Shown: positions 47,040-56,200 of the stretch, one piece after another | Layout: each line of letters starts with the position of its first letter | Numbering within the stretch: the first letter of the stretch is position 1 | DNA from: Paroedura picta | Taxonomy: Eukaryota; Chordata; Lepidosauria; Squamata; Gekkonidae | Length of the DNA stretch: 64,000 nucleotides | Assembly (NCBI RefSeq): GCF_049243985.1 | Contig: NC_135373.1 | Span: 85,004,213 to 85,068,212 of the forward strand | Direction: 5' to 3' | Notes under the pieces: model-generated | What the model was told of the DNA's origin: nothing | Seen by the model: the letters and a program-made list of their open reading frames with translations, nothing else | Databases searched by the model: none | Position numbers and translations under genes: made by a program

Positions 47040-48107
47040 GTGAAAACTACCCCCACCCCTGGGCCAATTGCTGCTCTTGCTCAGGATTGACTGAAGAGAG
47101 GGAGGCATTTTCAAAAGCAATGCACCCTCTCACTTACAATACTGCTGTGGCTGACCTTTATGCTGGAGGAAAGATGCAGCCAAGCCATGTGTAATTCTCT
47201 GTGACTCTGTAGATTTGAGGCGTAGCACACAGGATTGTGCAGATGAAACTGGATGCTGTTGTGGAGGTTCTTTTGCCTCCTCTTTTATCTGCACAACAAC
47301 CAGCCTCAAATGCTTCAGTTGGGGAGCTGAGCCTGAAGATTTGAAATTCCAGGAGCTCTCCAGGCCCCATCTGGAAGTTAGCTACCCCTGGGTTGGAAAT
47401 ATTCCTTGAATTTTGGAGGTGGAACTTCAAAATGGTACAATGCCTCAGAGTCCATCCTCCAAAGCAGCCAAGTTCGCCTAAGAAGCTGATCTTTATAATC
47501 TGGAGATGAGCTTCTAATCTGGCAAGCCGGGTTTGATTCTGCTCTCCCCCCGTGTTTTGAAGGGAAATGTTTGAAGGGGAAGATTTCCCTGCCTGGAGAC
47601 GAGCTGTACTTCCAGGGAATCCTCAGACCTCACCTGGAGGCTGCCATCCCTAAACCTCAGTGGGGTACAATGCTACAGAGTCACCCCTCCAAAGCAGCCA
47701 TTTTTGCCTAGGGAGCTGATCTTTATTGTCTGGAGCAGCAATTCCAGGAGATCTCCAGGCCCCACCTGGAGTTTGGCTGTCCCTGGTCTGTAAATATTCC
47801 TTGAGGTTTGGAAGTGGGACCTCATAGGTGTTTAATGCCTCCGCAGCCCACCTAACCAGCCACATAGCACCCCTGACTTTTTTCAGGTCAAGAAAACATG
47901 ACAAAGAGGAGGTTAGGTTGCCAGATTGGTATAGGTTCAAATTCTTGAATGCCACACTACCTAGGTCTGCATAAACCTGACTAGCGTCAAGACTGCTTTG
48001 CAGAGAGACATCTTAGGGTTGTGAGCTTCCAAGTGAGGCACTAAACCCACCCCAAACCATGAGTTAGTACCCGTTGCATTACAGAATGCAACGGGCTTTC
48101 CTACTAG
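47040..48107 (+). mobile_element. Helitron-like element
   Basis: The 3' end: stem CCCGTTGCATT (48070-48080), loop ACAG, AATGCAACGGG (48085-48095), 12 bases, CTAG (48104-48107), then T. Its interior matches 2100-3000 (for example CAGCCAAGCCATGTGT and AATTCCAGGAGCTCTCCAGG). The left boundary is approximate, next to the SINE tail. Confidence 0.65.
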
Positions 48108-48609
48108 TACCACATAAAAACTGCATGATCTTTCCAAAGACATGCTTCTGATTGGCCCTCACTCAGGAACATGCCCCCAATATTGTGACGGCAGTCCCTG
48201 ACTAAGGGCCAGTCAGAGGCTTTTCCTCACCCCCACTGGTCCTTCTCCTACATGCTATTTCCTGGCACCTTGTGAGGAGGAAGAACAGCCAGGAGATAAG
48301 TCTGAAAACTGGGGATTGCCATCCAGCTGCACTCTGCTGTGGCTGTTCTGTGCTTCTCACCCTTCTGGCTGCTGAGAGGGTGGGGAAGCCCATTCTTCCC
48401 TCCATGTAGGCTGTGCTATGCACCCAAATCTCCTGGCTGCAAAGAGAAATAAGGGGCCTTTTAGCCCTGCTCACCTCCTGGCCCTCCCTGCTGTGCAGGA
48501 GCAAGAGTGAAGGCAGCAGAGCTCCTGCAGAGTATGGCCGCCCTGCTCTGCAGTGGTCCTTCTGTCCTGCTGTTCTACAGCCTATTTTAAAAACGTGGTT
48601 TGTTACTAG
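48108..48609 (+). mobile_element. Second Helitron-like element, abutting the first
   Basis: Begins right after the CTAG of the first and ends at CTAG (48606-48609) before a T, with an imperfect hairpin CCTATTTTAAAAACGTGG 11 bases before the end. The interior has CTGATTGGCCCTCACTC, like the element at 15055, and a stretch resembling the reverse complement of 2066-2098. Confidence 0.5.
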
Positions 48610-48689
48610 TAATAATATTTGTAATAATATTTGGCTCAACATTGTAGAGGAGGTTGTTTCCAACATAAGTTATGTCAAATATAGTTAAA

Positions 48690-48780
48690 GATAAAACAGA
48701 TATTGAGTCCAGCAGCAACAAAGTTTTATTCATGGTATAAGCTTCTGTGTGCATGTACACTTCTTCAGATATGATGTTGA
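48690..48780 (+). repeat. Interspersed repeat (12229 family)
   Basis: ATTGAGTCCAGCAGCAAC and GGTATAAGCTTCTGTGTGC match the interspersed repeat at 12229 and 51925. Confidence 0.5.
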
Positions 48781-48814
48781 TAGTCTTGGCTATTCAAGAT
48801 ATCAATAATTATCT

Positions 48815-49097
48815 AAAAGATAAAGGTATCTCCTGTGCAAGCACCGGGTCATGTCTGATCCTTGGGGTTACGCCCTCTAGCATTTTCATGGCAGACTCAA
48901 TACGGGGTGGTTTGCCAGTGCCTTCCCCAGTCGTTACCGTTTACCCCCCAGCAAGCTGGGTACTCATTTTACCGACCTCGGAAGGATGGAAGGCTGAGTC
49001 AACCTTGAGCCGGCTGCTGGAATTGAACTCCCAGCCTCATGGACAGACAGCTTCAGACAGCATTTCTGCTGCCTTACCATCCTGCGCCACAAGAGGC
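48815..49097 (-). mobile_element. tRNA-derived SINE with 11-base target duplication
   Basis: The ACCTTT-tailed family, slightly more diverged than others. Target duplication AATAATTATCT at 48804-48814 and 49102-49112. Confidence 0.8.
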
Positions 49098-49114
49098 TCT
49101 TAATAATTATCTAT

Positions 49115-49720
49115 TGCTGTTTAAATAATAAACCTATTTATCTACTTGTCACATAAACATGTTGTTTGCAGCTATTCTAGTTCAAAAGTAAAATTCTCAA
49201 ATCCAAGAACATAATCCATGTATTGCCTTTTAAACCAGCCCAGTGATGGATAACAGTGTGTAAGTTTTCGAGTTCACTAGCAGTCTTCATGAAGCCAGAT
49301 ATTACAAAATAAAAAGGAGAAAAAAAAGATTTTTTTCAGATCATGATTTCAAAACCCTGGCATGTCCAGTATAAGGTAGATCTGGCAGGCAAAGAAAAAT
49401 GAGATCTCAAGTTACTGCAGGCCATAAAAGCAGCAGGTAATCAGTGAATTAAACTACATAGTAACAAGTCTTCCTGATGTCTTTAATTTCTTTCTTATTT
49501 TCCTGTAACCCATTTATTGTAATACTGTACAACAAAGATTTCAAACAAATACATCCTGTCTTATTACAGAAATATTCTAAATATTTTAAAATACTAACAG
49601 GAACACTTAGATGCCATGTTTCGCTAAAACCAGCAGCATTGACCTTTGAAGCCTAACCACATATAGAAGACTTGCCTTTTGAAAGAACAGGGTTAATCAG
49701 TGAAAACTGAGGATACTCTG
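49115..49720. other. Intergenic, nothing recognised
   Basis: AT-rich sequence between a SINE and the SPIN-like element. No feature is seen. Confidence 0.35.
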
Positions 49721-49726
49721 GTGCAG

Positions 49727-50663
49727 CGGTACTCAACCTGGGGGTTGAATGACCCTTTCACAGGGGTCGTGGCAGGGCAAGCAGGTTGGCCGGGGAGGGG
49801 GGGGCGCCACCACTGTTGCCATTCCTGCAGGTGGCTGCGATCGGCCACCAAGAGCACCTCCATTGCGGCGCAGTCTCCCGGCAAGCGCTCCAGGTGGCGG
49901 CACGGGCGATGGTGCCATAGGTCCTGCAGCCTCTCCAGGCATGCCTACACACCGCATCCCGCTCCAGCGCCACCTCCCTGCGGGCCCGGCTCTGTTTGGC
50001 TGCCGCCAGCCACAGCTCGGCCAACTCCTCCTCCACTTGTTGCTTCTTCTGCCCACGCCACTTGCTCCTGCGCCAGGCACCCATTCTCTTCTAGTGCCCG
50101 CACCCACCCCACGTAGGCTGGTTATGAAGCAAGCGCCACCACCCGCTTGCCTTGCCGAGCACCGTTGCCCTGCTGCTTTGGGTCTGGCCCCTTTACTGAT
50201 ATCTCCAAATCAATTTTGTCTGAGGGAGGGTGCCTGGCACATGAAAGCTGACACCTTAAATAAATTTTTGTCTTGAAGGTGTTCTTCCAAATCATTGGTT
50301 TTTGTTACTCAGTTCGTACCCCGCCTTTCTCTCCAAGGGGATCCCAAAGTGGCCGACATCGCTTCTCTTCCATTTCATCCACACAACAGCCTAGCAGGGT
50401 AGTTCGAGCATTTGTCTTTCTGGAGCAGTGGAAAAGAGTGAGATTGGCATGGTGGGACAAGAGGCAGAACTGAACTGAGAAACTCCAGAAAAAAACCCAA
50501 CTTATATACAATCATGAACAATGGATCTTCACGCCATTGGTCAGTTTTGGTTTAATTTCTGTGAAAGAACACTTGCATAATTTTATGGTTGGTGGTCACC
50601 ACAACATGAGGAACTGTATTAAAGGATCATGGCATTAAGAAGGTTGAGAACCAATGCTCTGGT
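49727..50663 (+). mobile_element. SPIN-like hAT element with GC-rich insert
   Basis: The left end CAGCGGTACTCAACC with GACCCTTTCACAGGGGTCG and the right end GGTTGAGAACCAATG, with TAATTTTATGGTTGGTGGTC before it, fit SPIN. Between them about 49770-50180 is GC-rich and shared in part with the copy at 7244-7649 (GGCCGGGG, GCCACTGTTGC, CTGCAGGTG). AGAGGCAGAACTGAACTGAG is common to both. No transposase is visible. Confidence 0.75.
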
Positions 50664-50989
50664 GGGAATTCAGAAGCTTCATTCCATGGCTAAATCATGG
50701 GCTTTTCTCAGATTTACATGTCTTTACAAGCAACAACTATAGAATACATTTGATTTATGATATATGTTGAATATGCCAAGAGAAAGATCAAGAGATCAGA
50801 CAGGTTATCTACAAAGAAAACCTTTTGAAGGCTCAAGGAACTGAGTGTACCTACACATCACCATTGCCTAAGCAGTCCTTGGCTTGGGTGTGGTTGAGAG
50901 ATCTCAGGTACAGTCCTCAGAAAACATCTGCACAGCTGGGAAAGAATTACATCCCCTTTACAAGGAGTCCCCTTAGCACTCCCCTCCCC

Positions 50990-51430
50990 TGATTTGCACC
51001 TCTTCATAGATGTATCCGTAAAAGATTGGGGGATCACTGTGGGTCACACCTTATCAATGGTCAACAAAGATAGGTCTCCACATTAACATTCTGGAGCTTA
51101 GAGCAGTTAGGTATGCTCTTACCTCTCAGGCATCATCCGAGGGAAGACACTGCTGCTGTCTACAGACAACAGCAACCAAATACTATGTCAACAAATAAGG
51201 GAGAATGGATACTTGCAAACTATGCAGAGTGGCTTTCCAGTTATGGGGATGGACCACCCAGAACAAAACAAATTTAGTAGCCATTCACATAGCAGGATTA
51301 GTGGGCCCCCTCAACAGGGTCCTGGCTCCTGAGGGACACTGAGAGACTGCTCATGGGAGGTGCTTTTCAGTTCCACTGGTCCCAAGCCCAATACTATGCT
51401 TCCATTCCCTCTCATCCATGGAGTGATACA
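50990..51430 (+). mobile_element. DIRS/Ngaro-like retroelement fossil, RNase H zone
   Basis: The plus strand shows scattered pieces like a YR-retroelement RNase H zone (words like VKDWGITVG and INILELRAVR). It is a short, old fragment, broken several times, with no terminal repeats seen. A recent SINE (51466) sits just to its right. Confidence 0.5.
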
Positions 51431-51465
51431 CAACTTAAAAACAGACATAGTGCATAGTGCAAAGA

Positions 51466-51743
51466 GCCTCTTGTGGCGCAGAGTGGTAAGGCAGCCGTCT
51501 GAAAGCTTTGCCCATAAGGCTGGGAGTTCAATCCCAGCAGCCGGCTCAAGGTTGACTCAGCCTTCCATCCTTCCGAGGTCGGTAAAATGAGTACCCAGCT
51601 TGCTGGGGGGTAAATGGTCATGACTGGGGAAGGCACTGGCAAACCACCCCGTATTGAGTCTGCCATGAAAACGCTAGAGGGCGTCACCCCAAGGGTCAGA
51701 CATGACTCGGTGCTTGCACAGGGGATACCTTTACCTTTACCTT
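51466..51743 (+). mobile_element. tRNA-derived SINE with 12-base target duplication
   Basis: A full copy with an ACCTTT tail and a perfect duplication TAGTGCATAGTG at 51448-51459 and 51744-51755. A recent insertion. Confidence 0.85.
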
Positions 51744-51924
51744 TAGTGCATAGTGATACCTCACTTTGGCCCCTGATTTATTAATTCTACAATCCTCACA
51801 TTTTGAAGACTAAGGAGCAGGGAGGCTCTGCAATGGTACAAGATTTTGTGACCAGTGTTCTTCAGAATCGATTTCAAACAGTATTTCATAACTCATTTTC
51901 ATTACCACCATCACTCAGTAAAAT

Positions 51925-52005
51925 GAGTCCAGTAGCACTTTTAAGACCAACACAGATTTATTCAAGTCATGAACTTCTGAGTGCATGCACTCTTCCTCAG
52001 ACAAA
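51925..52005 (+). repeat. Interspersed repeat (12229 family)
   Basis: GAGTCCAGTAGCACTTTTAA and ATTCAAGTCATGAACTTCTG. A scrap of the opposite end is at 52345-52375 (GCAACACGGCTACCCAC). Confidence 0.55.
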
Positions 52006-52384
52006 ATGGAATAAGGATCATGAGAGTACAAATATAAGGAAATATATTTTAAGGACATATTAGTAAACCGTGTCATAGCCAAATTAAGCCATATTAATTA
52101 ATTAATTTTATTTCAATTGTTAAAACATTTAAGTTGTAGTTCACAAAAGCATTGGAGAAATAAAACTGTCGATTTTAATACTTTCCCAGTTGTGAAAAAT
52201 TATTAAGAGAGACTAGTTGCTTGCCCCATCCATCTCCACTCTAACGTGGAAGCATCCCCACAAGAGACAAGCTGGGCTTTCAAGTTATCGTGTCCTAAAA
52301 CGAGACAGTTGAATTCGAAATTACGTTACATATTGTGCTACTTCAGAGCAACACGGCTACCCACTTTTATCTACCATCACTCAC

Positions 52385-53069
52385 TGCTCCGCCCCCCCCC
52401 CCCCCCCGTGAATGACTGGATAAGATCTTTATGGTTTTCTGGTCCCGGCCCCAAGGAGCGGTGCTCCCGGTAGGAAGAGAAGCGCCTTGCGATTCACCTC
52501 TTGCTCCCCGCCGCCTCATTCGAGTCCTTTTCCTCCCCTCGGCTGCTTTTGAAGCTGGCAGGGAGAGGTCGGGCAAGAAGAGCGGAGGAACTCGCAGCCT
52601 CCAGCTTCATTTCCTCCTCCTGATGGAGCCCCGTTGCGGAAAGACCGGACTCTCAAGTCCTAGCTGGAGGAAAGTGGAAGCGGCGCGGGGAGGGGACGTG
52701 GTGCAGAGGCCAGGAGGTGGCCCAGGATCCCTTCCTGCGTAGACATACTGTTGGGCCAGACAGAGACTTATCCCCCAGGAGCATTGGCCCAGAAGGACGG
52801 AGGTATTTCAAACTAGGACGGGGAACCCAGCAAGTGTGGGCAAAGTGGATCTCCAGATGCACATGGGAATTGTAGTCCAGGGACATCTGGGGCGCCACAG
52901 TTTGGTGTCGACAGGCTACGGCAGAGCCTGCCCGCGGGAATGAGGGTTCGGCGCCCAACGCGGCGCGGGGTTCTCGAAGGCGGGGGCGGGGCTGGCTCGG
53001 GCCGCAGCCGTTGGCGCGTGGCCGTTGGCGCGCTCTGAAGGGGCGGTTGGCGCGCGGGGCAGGGACACG
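52385..53069 (+). promoter_or_regulatory. CpG-rich promoter of GLIPR1-type copy B
   Basis: GC-rich block starting after a poly-C run (52390-52407). Bases 52994-53069 are almost identical to the copy A promoter (35561-35637), including three TTGGCGCG words; farther upstream the two differ. Another divergent gene is not evident here. Confidence 0.6.
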
Positions 53070-53258
53070 ATGAGGCTCTGGCTGCGGGCCGTGCTGGGCT
53101 TGCTCGCCCTGGGGCACCTGAGGGCTCAGAAACAGTTTCATCCGCTGCCGGGGGCCTATCCCAGCATCACCAACCGGACCTTCATCAACTTGATCGTGGA
53201 TACCCACAACAAGCACCGCTCCGAAGTCAAGCCTTCGGCGTCCAACATGCTCTATATG
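53070..53258 (+). CDS. GLIPR1-type copy B exon 1
   Basis: 63 codons, MRLWLRAVLGLLALGHLRAQ KQFHPLPG to NMLYM, donor GTGCGC. Four bases differ from copy A exon 1, each changing an amino acid (P22Q, Y24H, S45T, T58S). Confidence 0.9.
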
Positions 53259-56200
53259 GTGCGCTCTGAGCGGGGCTGGGAGTGGCGGGCGAGGGGCGAG
53301 GGCAGATGGCAGATGGCGTTTGCGACGGCGGGGGCAAGAACCTGCGTGTGCTTTCTGCCACTGAATTCGAAGAAGCTTGAGTCGCCAATTCAGTTCTGGT
53401 GCAGAAAGTTACGGGAGAGGTGGTCCCAAGCAGAGATGGGTGGGGCCCCCTTGTCGCCGCGGCCGCCGCAGGCGGGGGGAAGGGAGCAGGGTTGCCATCT
53501 CCAGGTTGGGATTGGAGGGTGGACGCACGGGAGGACAGGGGTCTCAGTGGGGTTCAATGTTCTAAACTTTGTGCATGATCCTTTTTTTATTTCATAGTCA
53601 TGGGATGTAGCATTAGCTAGAACGGCTAGAGCATGGGGAAACAAATGCACTTTTAGGCACAGTCCGTACAGAAGGAGCCATCCTGATCCTTCACTTTGGG
53701 TCCTTGGAGAAAATTTATGGATGTCAGTTGCCGTACGAAGATATTTTAATCCTGCTCATGCCATCGCAGCATGGCACAAAGAGGTTAATTACTATACATA
53801 CGATGACCAAAAGTGTACAAGGGTATGCGGTCATTATACTCAGGTAAATATTTTTTTTCTATTCTGATTATCAAAATGCATTATAGTAAAAATTAGGAAC
53901 CTGTGAATATTTAGCTGAATACCTATAAGGGCCAAACTACTCAAAATGTTGGGAAACTATAATTGAATCCATGTCAGGTAGCTACAATTTTTTTGTTTTG
54001 TTTTGAGAAAATGTGGTTTTCAACCATGTATATTAGGGTTGCCTCCAGGTTGGGGTAGTGAAGTCTGTAGTATGGTTTGAGAAGGGGAGGGACCTCAGAC
54101 AGTTCACCTTCCAAAGCAAACATTTTCTCCAGGGGAACTGATCTGAGCAGTCTAGAAACCAGTTGTTGTTGTTAGGTGCGAAGTCCTGTCCGACCCATCG
54201 TGACCCCATGCACAATGATCCTCCAGGCCTTCCTGTCCTCTACCATTTCCCAGAATCAATTTACAGTATTTGCTGGCGTATAAGTCTACTTTTCCCCCCT
54301 GAAAAACATGCCCCAAGTGGGGGGGTCGTCCTATACGCCGGGTGCACTTCAGTTGGGATAGACATAGCTGCCCATAGTGGCCCATAGTACCATAATATAA
54401 TGTAACAAACTCTATATATTGAGTGGAAATGTTGGGGGGTCATCTTATATGCCCAGTCGTCTTATACGCCGGCAAATACGGTAAGTTTGCACTGACTGCT
54501 TCAGTGACTCCAGCCAGCCGCCTCATTCTCTGTCGTCCCCTTCTTCTTTTGCCCTCGATCGCTCCCAGCATTAGGCTCTTCTCCAGGGAGTCTTTCCTTC
54601 TCATGAGGTGGCCAAAGTATTTGAGTTTCATCTAAAAACCAATAGTAGTCCCATTTGTGCAAACTCCAATGGACTCCAGGGAATGGTAGAGGACAGGAAG
54701 GCCTGGAGGATCATTGTCCATGGGGTCGCGATGGGTCGGACACGACTTTGCACATAACAACAACAAAGTTCCATTTGAATTCCAAATCCAGTTCAGGGTA
54801 CTGGATTTAAAGCCATATACAGTCTGGGTCCAGCGTATCTGAGGGACCACCTGTCTGCCTGCATCTCTCGGAGAATGCTTTGCTCCTCCAACACTACTAC
54901 AATTTTATATGCTAACTGTAGGTTTCCACTTGATAGGAAAAATATTAAAAAATACAAAGGGGAAATTTGGTTTGAAACTAAAATTGTAGGTATGCTGCTT
55001 ATTAGCACAGCTTGCAGTTTTTTTTTAAATAAAGCTTCCTTTTCCCCCAGGTTGTTTGGGATAACTCTTATAAAGTTGGCTGTGCTATTGTTTTCTGCCG
55101 AAGAGTTGATAATTTAAATAATCGTGAAATCTTCGTGTGCAATTATGGTCCAGGGTAATTTAACATTTGTTCAATAGAGTTTATCATATATGTGTAAATG
55201 TATGTCTGCACATTAATAGATTATTATTTCTACAGCAGATGTTAAGCAATTCAAATTTGAAATATCCTTTTCATTTTAAAGAGGGCTTCTTTCACATATA
55301 AGGTGATATAAGGCAGCTATGACATATTTCACAACCTTAGGGAAGAATCAGTGAGCAGGTTCATGCTTCAAGCAGTGTGGTGTTTAGGAGTCCATATAGT
55401 GGTAAACTGCATCCTAGACATAGCTTTGCCAACTAGAGGTTTCTATAAGAATAAATGCTCCCTAGAACAATAAAAAATAAAACAAAATGAGTGAATCTTC
55501 AAGCACCCCAAAAATACTAGTCATATGGAGTTAGATCAGCACTCTAAATGTTAAGTCTTGAATATGGACAACCATTTTATCTGGAGATTATTAGGGGAGG
55601 AAAGGCAGAAGAGAATGGGACTTTTCCGTTTTGAAAAGTGATAACTAAGGGGAGACATGATAGAGGTTCATAAAATTTTGCATGGAATGGAGACAGTTGA
55701 CATTTTTCTCTCTTTCCCAAAATATTGAGAACTTATCCAAAAGGACAAAAGAAACTACTGTACACAAAGGGTGAATAAATGCATACCGCTGCATGCAAGG
55801 CTCATAGACACAAGTGATTCTCTGCCAGACGATATAGTGATGGTCACGAGAATGGATAGCTTTAAAAGAGTATTAGGTAGATTCATGGAGGATAAGTCTA
55901 TCTGGCTCTTAGCTAAAGTGACTGAGAGGAACTTCCACATTCAGAGACACTAATTCTTTCAATCTCAAAGCCAGGAGGGCAATGCCTTGACCTCTATGGC
56001 CTGTCGCTAGCCGTCTGGAGGAACTGGTTGGCCACTGTGTGAGACAGGATGCTGAACTGGATAGAACATTGGTCTAATTGAACAAGACTCTTCTTAGGTT
56101 CTTTTCTAGGCTGTTGCCTTACTTCTGGGGTGACTTGACTGTTTCCCTGCCATGAAATAAAATTCTCAGGATGCACTAGGAAGCCAGGAATCCAAGCAGA

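Noticed and set aside
49693-50276. Frames up to 175 codons
   Set aside because: They fall in the GC-rich passenger of a SPIN-like element and have no recognisable domain.
53025-53069. Upstream extension of copy B exon 1
   Set aside because: It has no ATG (the frame opens at TTG) and would bury the signal peptide. The ATG at 53070 matches copy A.
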